This document shows positions 37,351 to 46,407 of a DNA stretch of 64,000 nt, in pieces. Made by a program: the position numbers and the translations under genes. The notes under the pieces were generated by a model. That model made no database searches. It was not told where the DNA came from and saw only the letters and a program-made list of their open reading frames with translations. The stretch comes from Bacteroidota bacterium (GTDB taxonomy: Bacteria; Bacteroidota; Ignavibacteria; UBA10030; UBA8401). Each line of letters opens with the position of its first letter. Positions within the stretch are counted from its first letter, which is position 1. The DNA lies in the NCBI GenBank assembly GCA_027622375.1, contig JAQCAB010000002.1:1-64000 (forward strand), given 5' to 3'.

Positions 37351-39107
37351 AAATAGCTGTAAATAAAAATTATATATGGTCTAAATATTTTGTAGACCAA
37401 CTGCACAAAGTAGGAGTTAAACATATTTGCATTTCGCCGGGCTCTCGTAACACACCACTTACAACAGCATTTGCAGAAAATAAAAGTTTTATAATTTATT
37501 CAATTGTAGATGAAAGAAGCTGTGGCTTTTTTGCTTTAGGTTTATCAAAAAGTACAAATAAACCAGTTGCAATAGTTACTACCTCGGGAACAGCAGTTGC
37601 AGAAGTTTATCCTGCAATTATTGAAGCATACTATTCAAGAACACAATTAATTGTTTGCACAGCTGATAGACCATATTATTTACAAGATCGAGGCGCCAAT
37701 CAAACCATAAACCAAAATAATATTTACAAAAACCATATTAAATATTTTGGGGATTGCGGTTTGCCGGAATTAAATTTAAAATTTTTCGTAAATCTAAAAA
37801 ATAAAATTGATACAGGATTTTCTATTTGCACAATAAAAAATAGAGGACCAATCCATTTCAATTTTCAATTTGAGAAGCCACTCGAAAAAAATTCCTACAC
37901 AAATGAAATTGATGGAGAGTTACTAAAAAAAATAAATTGCATCTCAAGCAAAATGCAAAAAGAAACTACCCAAAAAGAAAAGATAAAAAATATATTTAAA
38001 CACATTAATCCAAAATCAAAAGGCTATATATTTTGTGGAAGTTATAATTATACAAAGCAAGAAATTGAATCAATTGTAAGTTTTTCAAATACTTGTAATT
38101 ATCCAATAATAGCAGATGGGGCGTCACAATTAAGATTTATAAAAAACAAAAAATATATCCTCAGAAATTATAACTCTTTAATCAAATCAAATAAATTTAT
38201 AGCGAATCTTGCTCCAGAAATAATTATTCAGTTTGGAAGCACGCCAACCTCAACAACCCTTCTTGAATATTTCGAAAAATGTAATTCAATAAAAATTGTA
38301 GTAAATAAAAATGGGGACAGGCTTGATCCTTCAAATACAGCTAAATATTATTTTAAGTATGAGATAAAAGGCTTTATAAATCAAGCAGAAAAATGGTTTA
38401 TAAATAAAAACAAAGTTTGGTTTAAAAAAATAAATGAATTAGAGACCGAGATTGAAAAAGAAAAAACAGAATTTTTCAAAAACCAAAATATTTCAATTGA
38501 AGGAACTATTCCTCTTATTTTAAATAAACTAAATCAAAATAATGTTAACATTTTTATTTCAAATAGCTCCCCAATTAGAGATGTAGATTATTTTTTTGGC
38601 AAAAGCGAAAACAAATATTCTATTTTTACAAATAGAGGAGCGAGTGGAATTGATGGAATAAATTCAACAGCAATTGGTGTTGCAGCGGGATCAAACAAAA
38701 AAACAATTTTAGTTACGGGAGATCTTTCGTTTTATCACGACTTAAATGGTTTGCAAAACTCTATTAAATATAAAATTCCAATTACAATTATTTTAATAAA
38801 TAATAATGGTGGGGGTTTATTTAACGAACTACCCGTTGCCAGATATAAAAATATTTTTAATAAATATTTTATTACTCCAATAAATTTGGATTTTAAAAAA
38901 GTAGTCGAAGGTTACGGTGCGAAATATTATAAAGCTAAAAACGAAATTGATTTAATCCAAAAAATAAATTCCACAATAAAACAAAATCAAACCTCGGTTA
39001 TAGAAATAAAAACTAATTCAATAAAATCAAGGTTAGTAAGAATGGATTATTGGAAGCACATTTCAAAATTTGTTGATTCAAAAATAAATGAAGCTGAAAA
39101 TAGGTAA
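37347..39107 (+). CDS. menD: SEPHCHC synthase
   Basis: Thiamine-diphosphate enzyme that joins isochorismate and 2-oxoglutarate to give SEPHCHC. At 586 residues it has the right length. The amino domain has ISPGSRNTPLTTAF, DERSCGFFALGLS, TSGTAVAEVYPA and TADRPYYLQDRGANQ. The cofactor-binding domain has VTGDLSFYHDLNGLQ and NNNGGGLFNELP. It overlaps menF by 4 bases and menH by 20 bases, so the three are translated from one message. Confidence 0.95.
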   Translation: MKIAVNKNYIWSKYFVDQLHKVGVKHICISPGSRNTPLTTAFAENKSFIIYSIVDERSCGFFALGLSKSTNKPVAIVTTSGTAVAEVYPAIIEAYYSRTQLIVCTADRPYYLQDRGANQTINQNNIYKNHIKYFGDCGLPELNLKFFVNLKNKIDTGFSICTIKNRGPIHFNFQFEKPLEKNSYTNEIDGELLKKINCISSKMQKETTQKEKIKNIFKHINPKSKGYIFCGSYNYTKQEIESIVSFSNTCNYPIIADGASQLRFIKNKKYILRNYNSLIKSNKFIANLAPEIIIQFGSTPTSTTLLEYFEKCNSIKIVVNKNGDRLDPSNTAKYYFKYEIKGFINQAEKWFINKNKVWFKKINELETEIEKEKTEFFKNQNISIEGTIPLILNKLNQNNVNIFISNSSPIRDVDYFFGKSENKYSIFTNRGASGIDGINSTAIGVAAGSNKKTILVTGDLSFYHDLNGLQNSIKYKIPITIILINNNGGGLFNELPVARYKNIFNKYFITPINLDFKKVVEGYGAKYYKAKNEIDLIQKINSTIKQNQTSVIEIKTNSIKSRLVRMDYWKHISKFVDSKINEAENR

Positions 39108-39903
39108 AGTAACTTGCAGTGTTAATAAAAAGGGAAAGAGTTCAAGCAAAAACATAATTTTATTTTTACATGGTTTTGCGGGATCTTCTAAAGATTGGAC
39201 CGAGGTTATAAGCCACCTGCCCAAAAATAATTTTATTGTCACAATTGATTTAATTGGACATGGAAAAAGCAGTTCCCCTAAAAATAAAATGTATTACAAC
39301 GAGAAAGCGTTAATTACACAACTATTTTCAGTTATAAAAAAAACAGCATCAAAAAATATTAATTTGATTGGCTATTCGTTGGGGGGAAGATTGGCACTTT
39401 CTTTTTCAATTAAATATCCAAAAATAATTAAAACATTAATTCTAGAAAGTTCGACCGCCGGCTTAACAAAAAAAAATGAAAGAAAAAGAAAAAGAATCAT
39501 GGATAAGTTTTTATCCAACAAATTAAAAAAAGATGGAATAAAAAAATTTATACATTATTGGTTTGAGCAACCACTTTTTAAGAATTTAAAAAAACATAAA
39601 AACTACAAAAACCTTATTAATAAAAGATTAAAAAATAATAAGTTTGGCATATCAAACATTTTAACAGAATTTAGTCAAGGTAAAATGAAAAGTATGTGGA
39701 GCGCGATAAAACACATTGAAACACCAATGCTTTTAATTACAGGAGAAAAAGACCGTAAATACAAAAAAATAAATTCTAGAATGGCAAAAAAATTACAGAA
39801 GGCAAAACATGTTTCAATTAAAAATGCTGGACATAACACGCATTTCGAAAAACCAAAGCTTTTTGCTAATTTTGTAGAAAAGTTTTTAAACTCACAAAAA
39901 TAA
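39088..39903 (+). CDS. menH: SHCHC synthase (alpha/beta hydrolase)
   Basis: A 271-residue alpha/beta-hydrolase that eliminates pyruvate from SEPHCHC. It shows the oxyanion region LHGFAGSSKDW, IDLIGHGKSSSP, the nucleophilic serine in GYSLGGRL, the acid region LLITGEKDRKYK and the histidine in GHNTHFEKP. It begins inside the end of menD (20-base overlap) and is 6 bases before menB. Position makes MenH much more likely than another hydrolase. The sequence alone gives only the fold. Confidence 0.9.
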   Translation: MKLKIGKVTCSVNKKGKSSSKNIILFLHGFAGSSKDWTEVISHLPKNNFIVTIDLIGHGKSSSPKNKMYYNEKALITQLFSVIKKTASKNINLIGYSLGGRLALSFSIKYPKIIKTLILESSTAGLTKKNERKRKRIMDKFLSNKLKKDGIKKFIHYWFEQPLFKNLKKHKNYKNLINKRLKNNKFGISNILTEFSQGKMKSMWSAIKHIETPMLLITGEKDRKYKKINSRMAKKLQKAKHVSIKNAGHNTHFEKPKLFANFVEKFLNSQK

Positions 39904-39909
39904 ACCTTT

Positions 39910-40743
39910 ATGAAAACAAATTGGAAAATCGCAAAAGAGTATCTTGATATTAAATATCAAAAATTTAATGGGATTGCAAAAATAAGTTTTAATCGGCCCG
40001 AAAAAAGAAATGCTTTTAGACCAGAAACCACAAAAGAACTTTGCGATGCATTTAATATTGCTCGCGAAGATTCAGAAGTTGGTGTAATTTTATTAACGGG
40101 AGAGGGGCCATCAAAAGATGGAACATATTCCTTTTGTTCCGGTGGCGATCAATCCGTTCGAGGCAATCAAGGATACGTTGGCAAAGATGGTGTGTCGCGT
40201 TTAAATATTCTCGATGTCCAAAAACAAATCAGAAGTATTCCAAAACCAGTAATTGCATTAGTTGCTGGATATGCAATCGGTGGTGGACATGTTTTACATA
40301 TTGTTTGCGATTTAACTATTGCGGCATCAAATGCAATCTTCGGGCAAACCGGTCCGCGTGTTGGAAGTTTTGACGGAGGGTTTGGCGCTAGTTATTTAGC
40401 AAGATTAGTTGGACAAAAAAAAGCGCGTGAAATTTGGTACCTTTGCCGAAAATATAATGCAAAAGATGCGCTTGAAATGGGTTTGATAAATAAAGTTGTT
40501 CCGATAAATAAACTTGAAGTTGAAGGTATTAAATGGGCTAACGAAATTTTGGAAATGAGTCCACTTGCTTTACGATTATTAAAATCAAGTTTTAATGCCG
40601 AGCTTGATGGCCAAAGTGGAATTCAAGAACTTGCCGGTAATTCAACTTTACTATATTACATGACGAAGGAAGCGCAAGAAGGAAGAGATGCATATAAACA
40701 AAAACGGAAGCCAAATTTTAAAAAATTTAAACGCGTTCCATAA
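39910..40743 (+). CDS. menB: 1,4-dihydroxy-2-naphthoyl-CoA synthase
   Basis: Crotonase-fold enzyme that closes the ring of o-succinylbenzoyl-CoA. The 277-residue protein has [60 protein letters not shown] and [14 protein letters not shown], almost motif for motif like Escherichia coli MenB. The glycine in QTG marks the bicarbonate-dependent type. It is followed 22 bases later by menA. Confidence 0.97.
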   Translation: MKTNWKIAKEYLDIKYQKFNGIAKISFNRPEKRNAFRPETTKELCDAFNIAREDSEVGVILLTGEGPSKDGTYSFCSGGDQSVRGNQGYVGKDGVSRLNILDVQKQIRSIPKPVIALVAGYAIGGGHVLHIVCDLTIAASNAIFGQTGPRVGSFDGGFGASYLARLVGQKKAREIWYLCRKYNAKDALEMGLINKVVPINKLEVEGIKWANEILEMSPLALRLLKSSFNAELDGQSGIQELAGNSTLLYYMTKEAQEGRDAYKQKRKPNFKKFKRVP

Positions 40744-40765
40744 TCTTTCGCCCAAAAAACTTTTA

Positions 40766-41656
40766 ATGGATTTAAATTCAAAATCTAAAATAAATATTTG
40801 GATAACAGCCGCTCGTCCAAAAACCTTACTTGCTGCGGTTGTTCCAGTTTTAGTTGGGTCGTCAGTTGCATTTCAGCAAAAAATGTTTAAACCACAACTT
40901 GCAATAGTTGCGTTAATTTGCTCTCTATTAATTCAAATCGGAACAAACTTTGTAAACGATCTTTTTGATTTTATAAAAGGAGCGGATAATAAAAATAGAG
41001 TTGGTCCAAAAAGAATTATGCTGGAAGGATTAGTTACCATTAACGAAATGAAGTTGGCAATAAAAATTGTATTTGGAGTTTGTTTTTTGCTTGGCCTTTT
41101 TCTTGTTTACTCGAGTGGGTGGATTATTTTATTAATTGGTATAATTTCGATAATTGCTGGCATTATTTATACAGCGGGGCCCTTACCACTAGCTTATAAT
41201 GGACTTGGCGATGTAGCGGTTTTTATTTTTTTTGGATTTGTTGCGACGGTCGGATCATATTATTTGCAAACTTTACAAATAAATTATTTTATTTTTTTAT
41301 GCTCAGTCCCAGTTGGGGCCTTAATAACAAATATTTTAGTTGTTAATAATTACAGAGATCGCGAACAGGATAAATCTGTTGGTAAAAAAACACTTGCTGT
41401 AATTTTAGGTGATAAACTTACAAGGTTAGAATATATTTTACTTTTTGTGATGGCGTATTTTGTGCCAATTATATTATTTTTGTTTTATAAAATAAATGCT
41501 ACAATTTTATTACCACTTGCTACAATTCCACTTGCAATAAAATTAATTTTAATGATTTATAGGTTGCGGGGAAGCGACTTAAATGCAACCCTAGAACAAA
41601 CAGCAAAACTTTCTGCAATTTACGGACTACTTTTTGTGGTTGGCCTTTTAATATGA
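40766..41656 (+). CDS. menA: 1,4-dihydroxy-2-naphthoate polyprenyltransferase
   Basis: Integral-membrane UbiA-family enzyme that attaches the polyprenyl tail to DHNA. I start it at the ATG at 40766, giving 296 residues. The longer open frame would overlap menB by 56 bases and add 26 unlikely residues. The two Asp-rich motifs are N-D-L-F-D-F-I-K-G and Y-R-D-R-E-Q-D-K, binding prenyl diphosphate through magnesium. About eight hydrophobic segments follow WITAARPKTLLAA. It overlaps menC by 4 bases (ATGA). Confidence 0.94.
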   Translation: MDLNSKSKINIWITAARPKTLLAAVVPVLVGSSVAFQQKMFKPQLAIVALICSLLIQIGTNFVNDLFDFIKGADNKNRVGPKRIMLEGLVTINEMKLAIKIVFGVCFLLGLFLVYSSGWIILLIGIISIIAGIIYTAGPLPLAYNGLGDVAVFIFFGFVATVGSYYLQTLQINYFIFLCSVPVGALITNILVVNNYRDREQDKSVGKKTLAVILGDKLTRLEYILLFVMAYFVPIILFLFYKINATILLPLATIPLAIKLILMIYRLRGSDLNATLEQTAKLSAIYGLLFVVGLLI

Positions 41657-42672
41657 TAATCAAAAGTATTTATTATCTAAAATTTAAATTAAAATTACAC
41701 AATTCATTTAACTACGGAACTAAAAAAATATCATCCAAAAGTGGATATTATATAATAATTATGGATGAGCTTGGTAATGCATCGCTTGGAGAAGCTTCGC
41801 CACTTAAAGAATTTAGCAAAGAGAGTTTAAAAAAAGTAAAACAAGATTTAATCCAAATTAAAAATGAATTAAGGATAATTAATTTATCAACCGATAGGTA
41901 TTTTGATAAAAATAATATTTGTGCATCTGTAAGGTTTGGTATTGAAAGCGCAATTTTAAACTTATTGATAAAAAGAAAAGAGATTAAAATAAGCCCTAAC
42001 AAGTCCGTAAGTGTAAATGCAGTTGTAGACTTAAAAAGTAAAAATTATATTTTAAATAATATCAAAGAGTTGGTGGTAAATAAATACTCTACCGTTAAAA
42101 TAAAAATAGGAAGAAAAAACTTTAGCGATGATTTTGAAATAATAAAATCAATTAAAGGTGTTTTCGGAAATAAATTAAAAATAAGAGCCGATGTAAATTC
42201 AAGCTGGAATAAAAGGGTGGCGATTAAAAACATTAACGCGTTAAATAAATTTAACTTGGAGTATATTGAGGATCCATGTAAGTCGTTAAGTGATAATTTT
42301 GAAGTTTCAAAGAAAAGTAAAACACCCATCGCTCTTGATAAACCAATTAACAATTTAGCTACGTTAAGGAAGTTAATTAAAGACAAGACGATTAACTTTT
42401 TAGTTATAAAGCCAATGATTATTGGTTCTGTTTTTGAATTAATTAAAATGATAAAACTCGCAAATAAGAAAAAAATAAAAATAATTATCTCATCTTCTTT
42501 CGAAACAAAGGTTGGACTAAAAACATTATCCATGCTTTCAACATTTGTTAACCATAATTACGCACATGGGCTTTCTGCTTCAAATTATATAAACAACCAG
42601 AAATCACAAAATGCATTAAATATTATTTGCGGAAAAATAAAATTAAGTAATCTGTTTACAAATGCTAATTAA
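41653..42672 (+). CDS. menC: o-Succinylbenzoate synthase
   Basis: Enolase-superfamily enzyme that dehydrates SHCHC to o-succinylbenzoate. The 339-residue protein shows the paired lysines in TVKIKIG, metal ligands in RADVNSSWN, YIEDPCK and ALDKPINN, and the second catalytic lysine in VIKPMII. It overlaps menA by 4 bases and menE by 11 bases. It diverges strongly from Escherichia coli MenC, as is usual in this group, but the ligands are all in place. Confidence 0.9.
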   Translation: MIIKSIYYLKFKLKLHNSFNYGTKKISSKSGYYIIIMDELGNASLGEASPLKEFSKESLKKVKQDLIQIKNELRIINLSTDRYFDKNNICASVRFGIESAILNLLIKRKEIKISPNKSVSVNAVVDLKSKNYILNNIKELVVNKYSTVKIKIGRKNFSDDFEIIKSIKGVFGNKLKIRADVNSSWNKRVAIKNINALNKFNLEYIEDPCKSLSDNFEVSKKSKTPIALDKPINNLATLRKLIKDKTINFLVIKPMIIGSVFELIKMIKLANKKKIKIIISSSFETKVGLKTLSMLSTFVNHNYAHGLSASNYINNQKSQNALNIICGKIKLSNLFTNAN

Positions 42673-44101
42673 GCAATCGAGTAATTGTTGGCTTGAAAAC
42701 ACCGCTTTAAAACACCCAGAAAGAAAAGCGATAATTTCAGAGAATTATAGAATTACCTATAAAAAACTTCTTGAGAATGTTAAAACCACAGCTTCAAATC
42801 TTTATCAAATTGGAATTAGAAAAAAAGATAATGTATCAATTTTAATTGGCAACTCTAAAATATTTCCAGAATTAATAAATGCAATTTGGTTTTTGGGAGC
42901 AACTCCAGTTCCAATCAGCACGCGATTAAATAAAAATGAAATTGAAGACCAATTAAAAATTGTAAAATCAAAATTTTTAATAATTGAAAATAATTTTAAA
43001 GCAAATTTGAAGCCACCCAAAAACATAAAAACCATTAAATGCAATGCTTTAAAATCTAGCATTAAAATAAAACCTCATTCTTTAAAATTTAATTCAAAAA
43101 GCAATTCAGTTATATTATTTACTTCAGGGAGCACACAAAAACCAAAAGCAGTTGTTCATACTTTTAAAAATATGTATGAAAGCTGTAAAATGTTGGATAG
43201 AGAGATTAAGTTTAATAAAAATAATATTTGGCTAGCATCGCTTCCTTTTTATCACATTGGAGGATTTATGATTTTTGTGCGTTCTTTACTTTCTGCGACA
43301 ACTCTCGCAATTCCAAAAAATAAAGAGGCACTATCAAAATCAATAAAAATATACAATCCAACATACATTTCAATTGTATCAACACAATTAAAAAAATTAT
43401 TAGATGAAAACTCAGAGGTAAACAAAAATCTTAATAATGTTTTTTTAGGTGGAGGGCCACTTGAAATAAAATTATGCCGAAATGCAGTTTTAAAAGGATT
43501 TCCGATTACAAAAATTTTTGGTTCTACTGAAACATGTTCAATGATTTCAATATTAAAACCAGAAATGTTTGACAAAAAACCAATGTCGAGTGGAAAAATA
43601 TTAATAGGGGTTGCTGTAAAAATTGTAGATAAAAATGGAAATATTTTAAAAAATAAAATTGGAGAATTAAAAATAAAAAGTAAAACTATGTTTAGGTGTT
43701 ATTTTAATAATCCTAAAGTAAATTATTCTAATAAATTTTTTTATACAAATGATGTTGGTTGGATTGATCCCGACGGCTATCTTTTTATAGATTCAAGAAA
43801 AGATGATATAATTATTTCTGGCGGGGAAAATATTTCTGCAGTGGAGGTTGAGCAAAAAATAAAGAATCTTACTGCTGTTAAAGATGCATTTGTTTTTGGA
43901 TTAAAAGATGAAAAGTGGGGAGAGCTTGTTGCTGCAATTGTATCGTTAAAAATAAATATTTCTGAAGATGATTTAAGAAATAAACTAAAGAATAATATTT
44001 CTTCTTATAAAATTCCAAAAAAAATTCTTTTTATAAAATCAATTCCCAAAAACGAAATGGGAAAAATCAACAAAACCGAAATAATAAAATTATTTACTTA
44101 A
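42662..44101 (+). CDS. menE: o-Succinylbenzoate--CoA ligase
   Basis: Adenylate-forming enzyme that activates o-succinylbenzoate as its CoA ester. The 479-residue protein has the phosphate loop LFTSGSTQKPKA, FGSTETCSM, TNDVGWIDPDGYL, DSRKDDIIISGGENIS and the catalytic lysine region PKNEMGKINK. It is the last gene of the men run. Its stop overlaps the end of the convergent thioesterase gene by 8 bases. Confidence 0.94.
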   Translation: MLIKQSSNCWLENTALKHPERKAIISENYRITYKKLLENVKTTASNLYQIGIRKKDNVSILIGNSKIFPELINAIWFLGATPVPISTRLNKNEIEDQLKIVKSKFLIIENNFKANLKPPKNIKTIKCNALKSSIKIKPHSLKFNSKSNSVILFTSGSTQKPKAVVHTFKNMYESCKMLDREIKFNKNNIWLASLPFYHIGGFMIFVRSLLSATTLAIPKNKEALSKSIKIYNPTYISIVSTQLKKLLDENSEVNKNLNNVFLGGGPLEIKLCRNAVLKGFPITKIFGSTETCSMISILKPEMFDKKPMSSGKILIGVAVKIVDKNGNILKNKIGELKIKSKTMFRCYFNNPKVNYSNKFFYTNDVGWIDPDGYLFIDSRKDDIIISGGENISAVEVEQKIKNLTAVKDAFVFGLKDEKWGELVAAIVSLKINISEDDLRNKLKNNISSYKIPKKILFIKSIPKNEMGKINKTEIIKLFT

Positions 44102-44495
44102 GATGTTTTTCTAGTTTTGTTTTTAACTCTACAGGGATTCTGATTTTTTTAAAATTCTTTTTTAAAACCGAAACATGAACCGTTTCAACTTTTGCAGTAA
44201 GCTCATTCTTTTTATTATAAAAAGAGTAACTTACCTCAAAAGAAAAATCTTTTAACTGAGAAACAAATAATTTTATTTTAATCTTCTCACCAATCAGCAT
44301 TGGCTTCAAAAAATTTGCATTTGCTTTAAATATTGGCAAAACATAATCACGATCTAAAAAGACATTTCTGTCAGGAAATAATTTCCACATAAACTCCTCA
44401 TAGGCGATATGCGCATATTTAAAAATATTACCGTAAAAAGAGATCCCCGCGGGATCACCATCAAAAAAGTAAATTCTAATTTTAGTTGTAAACAT
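44094..44495 (-). CDS. Hotdog-fold acyl-CoA thioesterase, possible DHNA-CoA hydrolase
   Basis: A 133-residue 4-hydroxybenzoyl-CoA thioesterase/YbgC-type hotdog protein. The active-site region FFDGDPAGISFYGNIFKYAH holds the catalytic aspartate in D-P-A-G. It is the only gene next to the men run that could hydrolyse 1,4-dihydroxy-2-naphthoyl-CoA, a step the other men genes do not cover. It is read on the opposite strand and its 3' end overlaps menE by 8 bases. A YbgC-like role in lipid metabolism is the main alternative. Confidence 0.8.
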   Translation of the reverse strand: MFTTKIRIYFFDGDPAGISFYGNIFKYAHIAYEEFMWKLFPDRNVFLDRDYVLPIFKANANFLKPMLIGEKIKIKLFVSQLKDFSFEVSYSFYNKKNELTAKVETVHVSVLKKNFKKIRIPVELKTKLEKHLK

Positions 44496-44503
44496 TTAGT
44501 AAT

Positions 44504-44530
44504 TTATTAATGATTAAGTAACATTAATAA
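44504..44530. promoter_or_regulatory. 9-bp inverted repeat between divergent genes
   Basis: TTATTAATG (44504-44512) and CATTAATAA (44522-44530) form a perfect inverted repeat with a 9-base spacer. It lies in the 69-base gap between the minus-strand thioesterase start (44495) and the plus-strand hldD start (44565). It could be a shared operator. Its AT-only content makes chance a real possibility. Confidence 0.25.
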
Positions 44531-44564
44531 CAAAATAATTTCATATTATTTCATTAAATAAAAA

Positions 44565-45545
44565 ATGAATAACGATAAATTAATTGTTGTAACCGGCGCT
44601 GCAGGCTTTATTGGTAGTTGTTTGGTTAAAAAATTAAATATTGAAAACCACACAAACTTAGTTCTTGTTGATGATTTTGAAGCTTTACAAAAAGCGCCGA
44701 ACCTTATTGGTAAAAATTATTCCTTAAAAGTTGAAAGAAAAAATTTTCATAATTGGCTAAAAGAATATGGAAAAAACATTTCTTTTATATTCCACATTGG
44801 CGCACGTACAGATACAACCGAAACCAACAAATCAATATTTGATGAATTAAATTATTTATTCAGCCAAAAAACTTTTCAATTTGCAACTGAAAATAGTATT
44901 CCAATTTTATATGCATCCTCTGCTGCAACTTATGGTAATGGCGAAAATGGATATGACGATGACCATAAATTAATTTACAATCTAAAACCAATGAATCCTT
45001 ACGGAGATTCTAAAAATGAATTTGATAAATGGGTTCTTTCTCAAAATAAATTCCCTCCATTTTGGTGTGGTTTAAAATTTTTTAATGTTTATGGCCCAAA
45101 CGAATCTCATAAAAAAAGAATGGCTTCCGTTGTGCTTCATTCTTTTGATCAAATAAAAAATTTTGGGAAGGTAAAGCTTTTTCGTTCACATAATCCAAAT
45201 TATAAAGATGGCGAACAAAAAAGAGATTTTATTTATGTCAAAGATCTGATTGATATTTGTTACTATTTTTATAAAACTCAAAATAAAAATGGAATTTATA
45301 ATCTTGGAACCGGAAAAGCCCGAACATTTTTAGATTTGGTTAATTTAATTTTTAAGGCAATCGATAAAAAACCAGAAATTGAATTTATAGATACCCCTCT
45401 TGATATTCGCGATACATATCAATATTTTACTGAAGCAGTTGTAACTAAATTAAGAAGCGCTGGCTACACAAACAATTTTACCCCTATTGAAGATGGCGTA
45501 ACGGATTACATTAAAAATTATTTAATCACAAAAAAATATTATTAA
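44565..45545 (+). CDS. hldD: ADP-L-glycero-D-manno-heptose 6-epimerase
   Basis: Extended short-chain dehydrogenase that makes ADP-L-glycero-D-manno-heptose for lipopolysaccharide inner core. It has 326 residues, with the NADP-binding G-A-A-G-F-I-G at about 11-17, VLVDDFEALQKA, FHIGARTDTTE, the Y-x-x-x-K catalytic pair in NPYGDSKNEFD, and KFFNVYGPNESHK. The length and the HldD-specific segments fit better than a UDP-glucose epimerase. No other LPS genes are adjacent. It is followed after one base by a T9SS protein. Confidence 0.9.
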   Translation: MNNDKLIVVTGAAGFIGSCLVKKLNIENHTNLVLVDDFEALQKAPNLIGKNYSLKVERKNFHNWLKEYGKNISFIFHIGARTDTTETNKSIFDELNYLFSQKTFQFATENSIPILYASSAATYGNGENGYDDDHKLIYNLKPMNPYGDSKNEFDKWVLSQNKFPPFWCGLKFFNVYGPNESHKKRMASVVLHSFDQIKNFGKVKLFRSHNPNYKDGEQKRDFIYVKDLIDICYYFYKTQNKNGIYNLGTGKARTFLDLVNLIFKAIDKKPEIEFIDTPLDIRDTYQYFTEAVVTKLRSAGYTNNFTPIEDGVTDYIKNYLITKKYY

Positions 45546-45546
45546 G

Positions 45547-46347
45547 ATGATAAAATTCAATTCAAAAAATATTAATATAACTTCAATAATAATTTTAATC
45601 TTAGTTTCAATAATCTCAATTGCATCTTCTGGCGGGATTGTTGGTAAAACTAAAAAAAATGGAAATGGTTGTACTTGCCATAATACTAATTTGACAACTG
45701 CGGTTTCTGTAATAATTAATGGGCCATCTGAATTAAAAGTTGGTGAAACCGGAACTTTTTCAGTGGCAATTTCTGGCGGACCACTTTCCGCAGCAGGTGT
45801 AAATATTGCTGCAACTGGTGGAACTCTTTCCACAATTTCAGGAGAAGGACTTCAATTTATAAATGATGAACTTACTCAAACCCAACCAAAAACTCCAACA
45901 ACAAACACAGTAACTTTTCAATTTAAGTTTACTGCGCCAAATCAAACAGGAAGTGCAACAATTTACGCAACAGCAAATAGTGTTAATTTGTCAAGCACAA
46001 ATGCTGGTGATCAATGGAATAATAGTTCAAATAAAACTCTTACAATAACACCAACAACAAATATTGCAGATAAAACTCTTCCAATAAATTTTTCACTCGA
46101 ACAAAATTATCCCAATCCATTTAACCCATCAACTACAATTCAATATTCAATTGTAAAAGAAAATCTTACAACGCTCGAAATTATTAATGAATCAGGTGTT
46201 ATTATTGATAAAATTATAAGTGAAGTAAAAAGGGCAGGTACTTATAAAATATCTTTTAACGCAAATAATTTACCGACAGGTGTTTATTATTATAGATTAA
46301 AATCAGGAAGTGAATCAGTTATTAAAAAAATGATTTTTTTAAAATAA
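45547..46347 (+). CDS. Secreted 'choice-of-anchor V'-like protein with T9SS sorting domain
   Basis: A 266-residue exported protein with an amino-terminal hydrophobic stretch (ITSIIILILVSIISIASSGG). The segment GKTKKNGNGCTCHN is followed by a beta-sandwich of about 110 residues (VSVIINGPSELKVGET and onward), then a T9SS sorting domain (NYPNPFNPSTTIQY, ending KKMIFLK). The layout matches secreted proteins with a Reeler-like choice-of-anchor V domain. Those usually carry a C-x-x-C-H haem-type motif just after the signal; here it reads C-T-C-H, one residue short. It begins one base after hldD. Confidence 0.8.
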   Translation: MIKFNSKNINITSIIILILVSIISIASSGGIVGKTKKNGNGCTCHNTNLTTAVSVIINGPSELKVGETGTFSVAISGGPLSAAGVNIAATGGTLSTISGEGLQFINDELTQTQPKTPTTNTVTFQFKFTAPNQTGSATIYATANSVNLSSTNAGDQWNNSSNKTLTITPTTNIADKTLPINFSLEQNYPNPFNPSTTIQYSIVKENLTTLEIINESGVIIDKIISEVKRAGTYKISFNANNLPTGVYYYRLKSGSESVIKKMIFLK

Positions 46348-46407
46348 AAACAGTACACTATCTTTACAGCATAAGTTAAATTAACATAATTAAATAAGAG
46401 GGCAACC

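Noticed and set aside
40688-40765. Longer amino terminus for MenA
   Set aside because: The extra 26 codons overlap menB and read as out-of-frame menB sequence. The ATG at 40766 gives the usual UbiA-family start.
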